A stretch of DNA of 64,000 nt from Streptomyces cyanogenus (lineage in GTDB: Bacteria; Actinomycetota; Actinomycetes; Streptomycetales; Streptomycetaceae): assembly GCF_017526105.1 (NCBI RefSeq), contig NZ_CP071839.1, positions 7,230,001 through 7,294,000 on the forward strand, read 5' to 3'. The notes beneath the pieces are model-generated. The model was not told the origin of the DNA and did not search any database. It worked only from the letters and a program-made list of their open reading frames with translations. Below are positions 37,317 through 46,447 of this stretch, one piece after another. A program made the translations under genes and the position numbers. The stretch's first letter is position 1. Each line of letters opens with the position of its first letter.

Positions 37317-37928
37317 ATGTTCGTACGCGCGGTGTACGCGACCGGAAATCCGGCCCTGCTCGACACGGCCGTCCGGTCGGTCAACAGCGAGGGGCGTGAT
37401 CTGCTGGAAGAACGCCCCGGATACCGGGGCGCGGGCGTGTTCGCGGACCGGGAACTCGGCAAACTCCTCACGGTGAGCTGGTGGGAGACCGAGGAGGCGC
37501 GGCACAACAGCGACGAGGTGATGCGCGAGCGGCGCGCGGCACTGCTGGAACCGTTCGCGGGCACCGTGGCCGTCGCCAACTACGAGGCGGCGGTGTTCCA
37601 CCAGATCAGCCACCCGCGGCAGGGCGGCGGACTGCGCGTGACGAGGATGGAGTTCGACCCGCGGGACGCGGATCTCGTCGTCGACACCTTCCGGGCCACG
37701 GTGGTGCCGCGGGCCGAGGCGCTGCCCGGACTGGCCGGAGTCTGCCTGCTGATCGACCGTGAACGGGGGCGGGCGACGGCCGGCACCCTGTTCCTCGACC
37801 GTGCCTCCCTGGCCGCCTCGCGCGCGGCCGTGGCGACCTTGCGCCACGAGGCGTCGGCGAAGGCGCAGGTGGACGTCGTCGGCCTGGAGGAGCTGGAAGT
37901 GATGTACGCGGACGTGCGCTTCGAGTGA
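37317..37928 (+). CDS. Dimeric alpha-beta-barrel (ABM/EthD-like) protein
   Basis: 203 residues with a strong GGAGGTGAG before the ATG. Two similar halves are visible: FVRAVYATGNPALLDTAVRS ... GAGVFADRELGKLLTVSWWE and RVTRMEFDPRDADLVVDTFR ... GVCLLIDRERGRATAGTLFL. This is the pattern of tandem ferredoxin-like ABM domains. The function is unknown; related folds include small monooxygenases, but key residues cannot be judged. It is divergent from the chitosanase gene. Confidence 0.7.
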   Translation: MFVRAVYATGNPALLDTAVRSVNSEGRDLLEERPGYRGAGVFADRELGKLLTVSWWETEEARHNSDEVMRERRAALLEPFAGTVAVANYEAAVFHQISHPRQGGGLRVTRMEFDPRDADLVVDTFRATVVPRAEALPGLAGVCLLIDRERGRATAGTLFLDRASLAASRAAVATLRHEASAKAQVDVVGLEELEVMYADVRFE

Positions 37929-37963
37929 GCCGGGCCGCCCGGCCACGCGGTACGTCCCTCGTG

Positions 37964-38005
37964 CCCGGCCGTGCGGCCCGCGCGGCGGCGGGGCGCACGG
38001 CCGGG
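37964..38005. terminator. Hairpin terminator between convergent genes
   Basis: Perfect 12-bp GC stem (37964-37975 with 37994-38005) between the ABM-like gene and the convergent aldo/keto reductase gene. Confidence 0.7.
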
Positions 38006-38039
38006 ACCGGCGAGGACGGTGCCGCCCTCGCGCCGGGCG

Positions 38040-38876
38040 TCAGCCCATGTCGAAGGCGGCGGGGTCGGGACCCAGGCGCCGGTCCTCGTCGAGGGCGCTG
38101 ATCGCGGCGAGGTCCTCGTCGTCCAGGCTGAAGTCGAACACCTCGATGTTCTCCTTGATCCGGGACGGCGTCACGGACTTCGGGATCACGATGGTGCCGA
38201 GCTGCAGGTGCCAGCGCAGCACGACCTGGGCCGGGGTGCGGTTGTGCTTCTGCGCGATCGCGACGATCGCCGGCACCTCCAGCAGACCCTTGCCCTGGCC
38301 GAGCGGCGACCAGGCCTCGGTGGCGATGCCCTGCTCGGCGTGCAGCGCGCGTGCCTCGCGCTGCTGCAGGTGCGGGTGCAGCTCGATCTGGTTGACCGCC
38401 GGGACGACCGAGGTCTCCGAGATCAGCCGCCGCAGGTGCTCGGGAAGGAAGTTGGAGACGCCGATGGCGCGGACACGGCCGTCGGCGAGCAGCTTCTCGA
38501 ACGCCTTGTAGGTGTCGATGTACGTGCCCCGGGACGGCAGCGGCCAGTGGATCAGGTACAGGTCGACGTAGTCGAGTCCCAGCTTCTCCAGCGACGTGTC
38601 GAACGCGCGCAGCGTGGAGTCGTACCCCTGGTCGCTGTTCCAGAGCTTGGTGGTGACGAAGATGTCCTCACGGGGCAGGCCGGAGGCGGCGATGGCCTTG
38701 CCGGTGCCCTCTTCGTTGCCGTAGATCGCAGCGGTGTCGATGCTGCGGTACCCGGCCTCCAGCGCCGTGGCGACGGCCCGCTCGGCCTCGTCGTCCGGCA
38801 CCTGCCAGACGCCGAAGCCCAGCTGGGGCATCTCGACGCCGTTGTTGAGGATGATCGGGGGGACCTTGCTGCTCAC
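38040..38876 (-). CDS. Aldo/keto reductase (2,5-diketo-gluconate reductase-like)
   Basis: 278 residues. The family tetrad is present: Asp and Tyr in GYRSIDTAAIYGNEEGTG, Lys in FVTTKLWN, His in LYLIHWPLP. NADPH-binding IPKSVTPSRIKENIEVFDF lies near the end. A soluble (alpha/beta)8-barrel enzyme, closest to DkgA-type reductases; the natural substrate cannot be told. Single gene. Confidence 0.93.
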   Translation of the reverse strand: MSSKVPPIILNNGVEMPQLGFGVWQVPDDEAERAVATALEAGYRSIDTAAIYGNEEGTGKAIAASGLPREDIFVTTKLWNSDQGYDSTLRAFDTSLEKLGLDYVDLYLIHWPLPSRGTYIDTYKAFEKLLADGRVRAIGVSNFLPEHLRRLISETSVVPAVNQIELHPHLQQREARALHAEQGIATEAWSPLGQGKGLLEVPAIVAIAQKHNRTPAQVVLRWHLQLGTIVIPKSVTPSRIKENIEVFDFSLDDEDLAAISALDEDRRLGPDPAAFDMG

Positions 38877-38964
38877 GGGCCTCTTGATCCTTCGGTTGTC
38901 GACAGGTGGTACTCATATCGTCAACGATCACGGACCGCTGTGCATTCCTGACCGCGGAATCCGA

Positions 38965-41900
38965 TCAGCTTCCCGCGGCACGGCCGGCTCCGTCGCCCGC
39001 CGTACGGCCGGAGCGGTGCAGCCGTTCCCGCAGCGGACGGCACAGCTCCTCGCCCTCCGGGCCGCGGACGCGTTCGTACACCGCCAGGGCCTCGGCCCAG
39101 CAGGTCCGGGCCCGCGCCGACTCGCCCTGCCCGGCCATCGCGTCCCCCAGGACCACCAGCACGTCGGCCCGTCGCCGGTCGCCCCCGACCCGGCTGAGCA
39201 CCGCGAGCGCCTGCTCCGCCTCGGCGGCCGCCCGGCCGGGCTCCCGCAGCGCCAGCCGGATCTGGGCGCGCCGGAAGCGGACCATGCCCTCGCCGAGTGT
39301 CTGGCCGCAGTCCTCGAAGATCACCAGCGCCTGATCCAGCTGGCTCAGGGCCTCGCCGGTCCGGCCGGTCGCGGACAGCGCGATGCCGAGCGCGTACCGC
39401 GACTCGGCCAGCGCCAGGGTCGCGGCCTCGGAACCGATGCGCTCGACGGCCTCCGCGGCCAGCGCGACGGCGCTGCGCACATTGCCGATGCCCGCCTCGA
39501 CGTGGGACAGCTGGCACAGCGCGCTGGCCACACCGAACGGGTTGTCGTCGGCGCGGAAACGGGACAGCGCCTCGCGCAGACAGCGGTTCGCCTCCGGGAA
39601 CCTGCCCTCCTGGAGCGCGATGACACCGCGGTCGTACTGCACCCACGCGCCGGTCACCGGGTCGTCGACGGCGAGGGCCAGCACCAGCGCCCGCTGGGCC
39701 TCCGCGTCGGCCGCGCGCAGGTCGCCCGCCGTCAGGTGCACGGCCGTCAGCGCGGCGCACGCCCGGCCCTCGGCCTGCGCGTCACGCGCCGCGTGCGCGG
39801 CACGCTTCGCCGCCGCGGCGGTCTCGTGGTACAGCCGGGGACTGCGGACGCCGACCGTGTCCTTGACACTCCACAGCAGATCGATCGCCCGGCGCAGCCG
39901 TGTGCCGTGCGCCAGCTGCCGGGCGCAGGACAGAATGCCCTCCGTCTCCGCGCCCAGCCAGCGTCGCGCGTCCTCCAGGTAGGAGAACTCGGCCGCCGCA
40001 CGGGACGTCGGCGCCAGGTGCTCCACACTGCGGTCGCCGGGGTGCTCCACGGCGTACGCCTCGGCCGCGCTCGCCAGATAGAAGTCCAGCAGCCGGGTCA
40101 GGGCCGCGTCGCGCTCCTCGGGGGCCTCCCGCTCGGCGCAGGCCCGGGCGTACAGGCGCGTGAGGTCGTGGAAGCGGTAGCGGCCCGGTGCCGCGGACTC
40201 CAGGAAGCCGGTGTCGACCAGCGCCTCCAACTGGTCCTCCGTCTCCTCCGGCGGCCCGTCCAGCATGGCGGCGGCAGCGGCGAGCGAGATGTCCGGCCCG
40301 TCGGCGAGCCCGATGAGCCGGAAGGCCCGCGCCTGGTGGGGTTCCAGCTGGCCGTAGCCGAGTTCGAAGGTGGACCGCACCGCGAGGTCGCCGGCCTGGA
40401 GTTCGTCCAGCCGGCGCCGTTCGTCGGCGAGCTTGGCGGCCAGGACGGCCACGGTCCAGGTCCGCCGGGCCGCCAGCCGGGACGCCGCGATGCGGATCGC
40501 GAGCGGCAGGAAACCGCAGGCGCTGACCACGTCCAGGGCCGCCTCCCGCTCCGCGGCCACCCGCTCCTCGCCCACGATCCCGGTGAAGAACTGGACCGCC
40601 TCGTCGGGGCTGAGCACATCGAGGTCCACCAGATGGGCACCGGCCAGATCGACCATGCGCACCCGGCTCGTGATGAGGGTCGCGCAGCCCGGAGCGGCCG
40701 GGAGCAACGGCCGCACCTGCGCCGAGTCCCGGGCGTTGTCCAGCAGCACCAGGACCCGGCGCCGGTCCAGCATCGAGCGGTACAGCGCCGCGCGGTCGTG
40801 CAGGGAGTCCGGGATCTGGGCGTCGGGGGTACCGAGGGCGCGCAGAAAGCTGCCGAGCACGGTCTCGGGCTCCGCGGCCCGTGGTCCCACGCCCTGGAGG
40901 TCCGCGTAGAGCTGCCCGTCGGGGAACGCGGACCGGGCGGCATGGGCGACGTGGACGGCGAGGGTCGTCTTGCCGATGCCGCCGATGCCGGCGGCGCCCG
41001 AGATGGCCGTCAGGAAGCCCGGTTCGGTCGCCAGCAGCGTCACCAACTCGTTCACGAGCGCCGTCCGGCCGGTGAAGTCCGGGACCGTGGCGGGCAGTTG
41101 TGCGGGCCGCACGAGGGCCGCCCGGTAGGTCGCCTCGGCACCGTCGGCGGCACCGCCCAACGCCGGGTCGGACTCCAGGATGCGCTGCTGGAGTTCGCGC
41201 AGCGCGGGCCCGGGGTCGACGCCCAGTTCCTGGGCGAGGAGCCGTCGGGTGTCGGCGTACACGGCGAGGGCCTCGGCCTGCCTGCCGCCGCGGTACAGCG
41301 CCAGCATCTGCAGCTCGCGAAGGCGCTCGCGCAGCGGGTGCGCCGCGGTGAGCGAGGTGAGTTCGGAGACGGCCTCCGCGTGCGCGCCCAGCTCCAGATC
41401 CAGGCCGAGCCGTGACTCCCGCAGCTCCAGCCGCCATGCCTCCAGCCTGGCCCGGTGCGCCTCGGCGAACGGTCCGGGCACCCCCGCCAGCGCCTCCCCG
41501 TCCCACAGCGCCAGCGCCTTGTCGAGCAGCATCCGTGCCCTCGCGGACTTCCCGTCCGTACGGCAGCGTTCCGCTTCGGCGGCGAGGTGCTGCGCCTGCT
41601 CCAGGTCGAGGGAGCCCGGCGCGGCCGCGAGGGCGTAACCGCCGGATTCGCTGACCAGGACGCCGGGGCTGAGGATCTTGCGGAGCCGGGACGCGTAGGT
41701 GCGCACGGCCGCCAGTGCCTGTGACGGGGGGTCCTCCCCCCAGAGGGCATCGATGAGTTCGGCGGCGGTGACGGTGCGTCCTGCGCGCAGCAACAGGACG
41801 GCGAGCAGGGCGCGTTGCTGGGGCGAACCGGAGGGCACCTCGTCGCCGTACCGGTAGAGCCGTACCGGGCCGAGCACCTTGAACTGCTGGGGCGGGGCCG

Positions 41901-42951
41901 GTGCGGCCGTGGCTCGCCGGCGTGCCGGTGCGGACGTCGTGGGGGGAGGGGGCAAGGCAGGGGCGGCGGGCCGGCTGCCGGGTCGCGGGCGGGCCGCGGC
42001 CGAGCCGCGGGCGGCGATCTCGGCCCGCTCGCGTGCGGTGGCCGCCAGACGGCCGGCCGCCCGCAGCCGTCGTCCGTCCCCGCTGTGCACGGCTGCGTCG
42101 CCCTCCGCGGCGGCGAGGCTCACCAGCGCCGCCACCGCCTGGGGGTGCAGGGCCCCGGCGGTCGCCGCCGACTTCTGCGCCGCGATGGCCAGGACGTCCG
42201 CCGCCCGCTCCATGCGGTCCCGGTCGTCGGCGGCTCTGGCGGACTCGAACTCGGCGGTCGCCAGCGCCACCAGCGCGGACAGCGCGGCCGGATGCTGTCC
42301 GCCGAGCACCGCGACGAGGCGCCGGACGGTCAGCTCGATGTCGTCGACGAGCCGGTCCGCGTCCCGGTGCCGGTCCTGGATCCGGGCCGCCGCGGCGAGG
42401 ACACACGTCACCAGCAGGTTCAGTTCGAGACGGTCCACGGTGTCGCCGTCGTCCTCCGGCACCCGGTGCAGTGCCTCCGCCGCGGCCTCGGCAGCCCCGC
42501 CGGGGTCCCCCAGCCGCAGCCGCGTCGCGGCCAGGTTGGCGAACGTCCTGGCGGCGACGAGGCCGGTGTCCTGGCGGGCGCCCAGTTCCACGGCGGTCCC
42601 CAGCACGGTCGAGGCGGCCGGCAGGTGGCCGTGGTCGGCCAGGACGACGGCCAGGTGGTTGAGCGAGTCGAGGTCGTCGCGCAGCCGCCGCGCGTCCCAG
42701 GCCAGGCGGGACACCACCTGTTCCAGAAGGGCGTGCGACGCGGCCCGCAGACCGAGGGCGTCGAGCCGCCCGATGAGCCGGGCGAGGACCCGGCCGAGAT
42801 CCGGATGGGCCAGCAACGCCTCGCTCTGGCTCAGCAGCCGGGCCGCGACGGCGGCGCGCTCACGGTCGGTGATCCGGTCCGGGCGCGCCTGCTCGGCGTG
42901 CCGCAACGCCTCGCGCCACACCCAGGGAACGTCGGGTGCCGTCCCGGTCAT
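38965..42951 (-). CDS. SARP/AfsR-like STAND regulator with extra N-terminal domain
   Basis: 1328 residues. Domains in order: an N-terminal helical, TPR-like region (1-310) not usual in AfsR proteins; a Pro-rich linker (318-355); an OmpR-type winged helix (356-430; PQQRALLAVLLLRAGRTVTA, AVRTYASRLRKIL); bacterial transcriptional activation domain (440-590); NB-ARC NTPase with P-loop SGAAGIGGIGKTTLAVH (651-667), Walker B RVLVLLDNARD and LITSRVRMVDL; then C-terminal TPRs (about 1080-1310). Such proteins are NTP-gated switches activating transcription. Its ATG overlaps the stop of the trypsin-like gene by 4 bp, which makes it the last gene of a TCO1-protease-STAND operon. Confidence 0.88.
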   Translation of the reverse strand: MTGTAPDVPWVWREALRHAEQARPDRITDRERAAVAARLLSQSEALLAHPDLGRVLARLIGRLDALGLRAASHALLEQVVSRLAWDARRLRDDLDSLNHLAVVLADHGHLPAASTVLGTAVELGARQDTGLVAARTFANLAATRLRLGDPGGAAEAAAEALHRVPEDDGDTVDRLELNLLVTCVLAAAARIQDRHRDADRLVDDIELTVRRLVAVLGGQHPAALSALVALATAEFESARAADDRDRMERAADVLAIAAQKSAATAGALHPQAVAALVSLAAAEGDAAVHSGDGRRLRAAGRLAATARERAEIAARGSAAARPRPGSRPAAPALPPPPTTSAPARRRATAAPAPPQQFKVLGPVRLYRYGDEVPSGSPQQRALLAVLLLRAGRTVTAAELIDALWGEDPPSQALAAVRTYASRLRKILSPGVLVSESGGYALAAAPGSLDLEQAQHLAAEAERCRTDGKSARARMLLDKALALWDGEALAGVPGPFAEAHRARLEAWRLELRESRLGLDLELGAHAEAVSELTSLTAAHPLRERLRELQMLALYRGGRQAEALAVYADTRRLLAQELGVDPGPALRELQQRILESDPALGGAADGAEATYRAALVRPAQLPATVPDFTGRTALVNELVTLLATEPGFLTAISGAAGIGGIGKTTLAVHVAHAARSAFPDGQLYADLQGVGPRAAEPETVLGSFLRALGTPDAQIPDSLHDRAALYRSMLDRRRVLVLLDNARDSAQVRPLLPAAPGCATLITSRVRMVDLAGAHLVDLDVLSPDEAVQFFTGIVGEERVAAEREAALDVVSACGFLPLAIRIAASRLAARRTWTVAVLAAKLADERRRLDELQAGDLAVRSTFELGYGQLEPHQARAFRLIGLADGPDISLAAAAAMLDGPPEETEDQLEALVDTGFLESAAPGRYRFHDLTRLYARACAEREAPEERDAALTRLLDFYLASAAEAYAVEHPGDRSVEHLAPTSRAAAEFSYLEDARRWLGAETEGILSCARQLAHGTRLRRAIDLLWSVKDTVGVRSPRLYHETAAAAKRAAHAARDAQAEGRACAALTAVHLTAGDLRAADAEAQRALVLALAVDDPVTGAWVQYDRGVIALQEGRFPEANRCLREALSRFRADDNPFGVASALCQLSHVEAGIGNVRSAVALAAEAVERIGSEAATLALAESRYALGIALSATGRTGEALSQLDQALVIFEDCGQTLGEGMVRFRRAQIRLALREPGRAAAEAEQALAVLSRVGGDRRRADVLVVLGDAMAGQGESARARTCWAEALAVYERVRGPEGEELCRPLRERLHRSGRTAGDGAGRAAGS

Positions 42952-43751
42952 GCGCCGCCTCCGCCGAGTTCCTTGTCGATGAGCTTCTGGACGGTCAGGA
43001 ACTTCAGCTCGGCGAGCTGCGCCGGGTCGAGGATCCTGCGTTCGGCCCAGTCGTCCAGCTGGCGCAGCAGCGCCTCGGTGCCGGAGAACCGCGGGGGCTG
43101 CGGACCGTCCGCGGCGGCTCGCGATCCGGCGGGGCGCAGTACGTCCACGAGGTGCGCGACGTCGAGGTGGTCGAAGCGGCGCATCGCCTCCCCGAGGGTG
43201 GCCGCGATGAGGACGTTGGTGGCACGGGAGCCGTCGGACCGGTCCGGGGTCTGCTCGATGAGGATGCCCACCACCGCGGGCCGCCGGTCGCCGCCGGGCG
43301 GCACGCCCTCCACGGGCCCGCCCGAGTAGCCGGAGTAGTCGCCGAGCTGCTGGTCCGCGGTGAGCTGGAGCGCCTCGATGGTCGCCCCGCCGGCGCACAG
43401 ATGCGGTGCGGTGCGGTCGATCCGGCCACTGAGGTGGACCTCGTCGGCGGCCGGCCGGTACGGGCCGTGCCAGCGGTCCCCGTCCTGCGCCACGTCCGCC
43501 GCGGGGATCGGCAGGTCCACGTGGTGCTCCGCGGCGATCTCGACCAGCGCCAGGTCTGCTTCCTCGTCCTGCCGGCGGACCCGGCCGCCGACACTGCGCC
43601 CGTCGGCGAGCCGGATGTCGACGCACTCCTCCACGGCCAGGCCGCGCAGACAGTGCAGCGCGGTGAGGACGAACCGCCGGGTGAGCAGGAAGCCGCCGCC
43701 GAGCCGCTGCCGGGCCTGGTAGAGGTCGACCCAGTACCCCGCGCCGGTCAC
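42948..43751 (-). CDS. Trypsin-like serine protease of a TCO1/STAND operon
   Basis: 267 residues, GTG start overlapping the upstream TCO1 stop (GTGA). The fold lacks a signal peptide, so it is cytoplasmic. The triad is complete: His in FVLTALHCLRG, Asp in EEADLALVEI, Ser in YSGYSGGPVEG (Tyr replaces Asp before the Ser, seen in some members). The C-terminal 45 residues (FSGTEALLRQLDDWAERRIL and AELKFLTVQKLIDKEL) form a small helical domain, possibly an adaptor like the effector-associated domains known from conflict systems. It probably cleaves a target when released by the NTPase partner; target unknown. Confidence 0.85.
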   Translation of the reverse strand: MTGAGYWVDLYQARQRLGGGFLLTRRFVLTALHCLRGLAVEECVDIRLADGRSVGGRVRRQDEEADLALVEIAAEHHVDLPIPAADVAQDGDRWHGPYRPAADEVHLSGRIDRTAPHLCAGGATIEALQLTADQQLGDYSGYSGGPVEGVPPGGDRRPAVVGILIEQTPDRSDGSRATNVLIAATLGEAMRRFDHLDVAHLVDVLRPAGSRAAADGPQPPRFSGTEALLRQLDDWAERRILDPAQLAELKFLTVQKLIDKELGGGGA

Positions 43752-44065
43752 GGCGTCCCCGTCTCCGGGGTGCGCTCCACGGTGAGGGTCACTTCGAAGG
43801 AGGCCTCGGCGGACGCCTTGGACAGGATGACGCCGGCTTCCGCCGCCAGGGTCAGTCCGAAGGTGACGTCCAGGCTCCGTACCTGCCATCCGTCGCGCCG
43901 GGGCACCCGGTCCAGGGAGCGCTGGGCGATCTCCGAGGCCTGCACGATGGCCTGCTCGATCTCGGCGGCGCGTGCGTCGAGGCCATCGGTGGTGCGGGTG
44001 CGGCTCGCGATCTGCCGGTTGCCCGCCGCGTCGAGCGACACCGTCTCGACCCTGATGTCGGCCAT
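43748..44065 (-). CDS. Trypsin-co-occurring domain 1 (TCO1, CU044_2847 family) protein
   Basis: 105 residues. ADIRVETVSLDAAGNRQIAS at the start, IEQAIVQASEIAQRSLDRVP in the middle and LDVTFGLTLAAEAGVILSKA then ASFEVTLTVER near the end are the features of TCO1, a small domain named for its genetic link with trypsin-like proteases. By comparative genomics it belongs to NTPase-regulated conflict or signalling systems. First gene of the operon; its stop overlaps the protease GTG. Confidence 0.82.
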   Translation of the reverse strand: MADIRVETVSLDAAGNRQIASRTRTTDGLDARAAEIEQAIVQASEIAQRSLDRVPRRDGWQVRSLDVTFGLTLAAEAGVILSKASAEASFEVTLTVERTPETGTP

Positions 44066-44210
44066 GACCGTACTTCCCCCGTGTGCGCTGGAGCCTGCGA
44101 TGACGGACCGTGGCCCTGGCGGGCGGAGATCCCAACAGGAGCGTAGCCGCGGGGACTTGGTGCCGCGACCGCTTCCCGCGGCAACGCCGGGTGCGGTTCC
44201 GGCCGGCCGG

Positions 44211-46037
44211 TCACATCCGGTACAGCGCCTCGACCTCGTTCTCGTACGCCTTCTCGATCGCCTTCCGCTTCAGCTTCAGTGACGGTGTCAGCAGCCCGTG
44301 TTCCTCGGTGAACGGCTGGGCGAGGATGCGGAAGGTGCGGATCGACTCGGCCTGGGAGACGAGGGTGTTGGCGGCGACCACCGACCGCCGCACCTCCGTC
44401 TCCAGGTCCGGGTCGCGGACCAGGTCGGCCGGGGCCAGCCGGGGCTTGCCGCGCATCTGGAGCCAGTGTTCGACCGCCTCCTGGTCCAGGGTGACCAGGG
44501 CGGCGATGTACGGGCGGTCGTTGCCGACCACGATGCACTGGCTGACCAGCGGATGTTCGCGGACCCGCTCCTCCAGCACGCCTGGGGAGACGCTCTTGCC
44601 GCCGGAGGTCACCAGGATCTCCTTCTTGCGGCCGGTGATCGTCAGATAGCCGTCCTCGTCGAGGGAGCCGAGGTCGCCGGTGGCGAGCCAGCCGTCGTGC
44701 AGCGTCTGGTCGGTGGCCTTGGGGTTGTTGAGGTAGCCCTGGAAGACGTTGCCGCCGCGCAGCCAGATCTCCCCGTCGTCGGCGATGTGCACGGTCACGC
44801 CCGGGATGGCCTGGCCCACGGTGCCGTAGCGGGTGCGCTCGGGCGGGTTGGCGGTCGCCGCGGCCGTCGACTCGGTCAGGCCGTAGCCCTCGTAGATCTG
44901 CACGCCGGCCCCCGCGAAGAACAGCCCCAGCCGGCGGTCCATGGCCGATCCGCCGGACATCGCGTTGCGTATCCGGCCGCCCATCGCCGCGCGGACCTTC
45001 GCGTACACCAGCTTGTCGAACAGCTGGTGCTGCATCCGCAGCCCCGCCGACGGGCCCGGCCCGGTGCCCCACGCCTTCGCCTCCACCGCCTCCGCGTACT
45101 TCACGGCGATGTCGACGGCCTTCTCGAACGGCCCGCCCTTGCCCTCCTTCTCGGCCTTGCGGCGGGCGGCGTTGAAGACCTTCTCGAAGATGTACGGCAC
45201 CGCGAGGATGAACGTCGGCCGGAACGCGGCCAGGTCGGGCAGCAGGGCGGCCGCGTGCAGCTGCGGCTGGTGCCCGAAGCGGACCCGGCCGCGGATCGCG
45301 GCAATCTCCACCATCCGCCCGAAGACGTGCGCCAGCGGCAGGAACAGCAGGGTGGACGCCTCGTCGCCCTTCTTCGAGTGGAACACCGGCTCCCACCGCC
45401 GGATCACGGTGTCCGCCTCGAACATGAAGTTGCCGTGGGAGATCACACAGCCCTTGGGGCGGCCGGTGGTGCCGGAGGTGTAGATGACGGTGGCGACCGA
45501 GTCCGGGGTGACCGCCTCCCGGTGCCGGTGCACCACCTCGTCGTCCAGGTGCGCTCCCGCGTCGTACAGCTCCTGCACACAGCCGGCGTCCAGCTGCCAC
45601 AGCTGGCGCAGCTGCGGCAGCCGGTCGATGACGGTGGCGATGGTCATCGCGTGGTCCTCGTGCTCCACGATCGCCGCGGACACCTCGGCGTCGTAGAGCA
45701 TCCAGAAGCACTGCTCGGCCGAGGAGGTCGGGTAGACGGGCACCACCTGTGCGCCGATCGTCCACAGGGCGAAGTCGAAGAGGGTCCACTCGTAGCGGGT
45801 GCGGGACATGATCGCGACCCGGTCGCCGAACCTGACGCCGCGGGCGAGGAGGCCCTTGGCGAGGGCCATGACCTCGTCGCGGAACTCGGCGGAGGTCACG
45901 TCCCGCCACTGTCCGTCCGCATCCTTGCGGCCGAGCGCGATGTGCAGCGGGTCGGTCAGGGCATGGTCGAAGACGACGTCTGCCAGACCGCCCGCCGGCG
46001 GCGCCGACGCCAGCGGAGGGTTGGTGAACTCGCGCAA
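44211..46037 (-). CDS. Long-chain fatty acid-CoA ligase (AMP-forming)
   Basis: 608 residues from TTG 46037 (GGGGAG upstream); an in-frame ATG at 46082 would add 15 residues. The family start LREFTNPPLASAPP supports TTG. AMP-binding motif VIYTSGTTGRPKGC (about 185), SGGSAMDRRLGLFFAGAG, EGYGLTESTAAATAN, and DGWLATGDLGSLDEDGYLTI with TGRKKEILVTSGGKSVSPG. It activates long-chain fatty acids for beta-oxidation or lipid synthesis and probably works at the membrane. A TetR-type dyad lies 173 bp upstream. Confidence 0.92.
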   Translation of the reverse strand: MREFTNPPLASAPPAGGLADVVFDHALTDPLHIALGRKDADGQWRDVTSAEFRDEVMALAKGLLARGVRFGDRVAIMSRTRYEWTLFDFALWTIGAQVVPVYPTSSAEQCFWMLYDAEVSAAIVEHEDHAMTIATVIDRLPQLRQLWQLDAGCVQELYDAGAHLDDEVVHRHREAVTPDSVATVIYTSGTTGRPKGCVISHGNFMFEADTVIRRWEPVFHSKKGDEASTLLFLPLAHVFGRMVEIAAIRGRVRFGHQPQLHAAALLPDLAAFRPTFILAVPYIFEKVFNAARRKAEKEGKGGPFEKAVDIAVKYAEAVEAKAWGTGPGPSAGLRMQHQLFDKLVYAKVRAAMGGRIRNAMSGGSAMDRRLGLFFAGAGVQIYEGYGLTESTAAATANPPERTRYGTVGQAIPGVTVHIADDGEIWLRGGNVFQGYLNNPKATDQTLHDGWLATGDLGSLDEDGYLTITGRKKEILVTSGGKSVSPGVLEERVREHPLVSQCIVVGNDRPYIAALVTLDQEAVEHWLQMRGKPRLAPADLVRDPDLETEVRRSVVAANTLVSQAESIRTFRILAQPFTEEHGLLTPSLKLKRKAIEKAYENEVEALYRM

Positions 46038-46447
46038 CCTCGCTCCCCGTGTCTCGCGCCTCAGTGACGTTGGTCCACGCACCGCACAGTGCGCTGAAAG
46101 CTACCCCACCCGGTCGGTATCCGGGAGGGGTACGGAACCCGAGCAAACCTCACGTTCCACCCGTACGACGGTCGTGAAATGCCCGCACATGGGGAAGGGC
46201 CGGACACAATACTGACGGGTCAGTAAGTTTCGGTTCCGTAATCTCCACCGAATCTGTACGCGCCGGTTACGGCCGCCCGCGCGCGGCGGGTGCCGCGGAC
46301 GACGGCGGTGACGGCGAGGCCCGGGAACCACGCGGTGACGGCGAGGGTCAGGAACCGGCCACATGGCGGACGCGAAGGCGATCTCGTGGTGGGTGGGCCA
46401 GGGCCCGGCCGACGGAGCCCGGCGCGTCCGCGGCCGTGGTGAAGGGG
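46038..46447. other. Intergenic region with one operator-like dyad
   Basis: 410 bp between the fatty acid-CoA ligase start and the lysR stop. Apart from the dyad at 46210-46225 I see no gene. The left part should hold the ligase promoter. Confidence 0.5.
46210..46225. promoter_or_regulatory. TetR-type operator upstream of the fatty acid-CoA ligase gene
   Basis: TACTGACGGGTCAGTA: perfect 7-bp arms TACTGAC/GTCAGTA with a 2-bp centre. This is the style of site bound by TetR-family lipid regulators of actinobacteria. No tetR gene is adjacent, so control is probably in trans. Confidence 0.65.
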
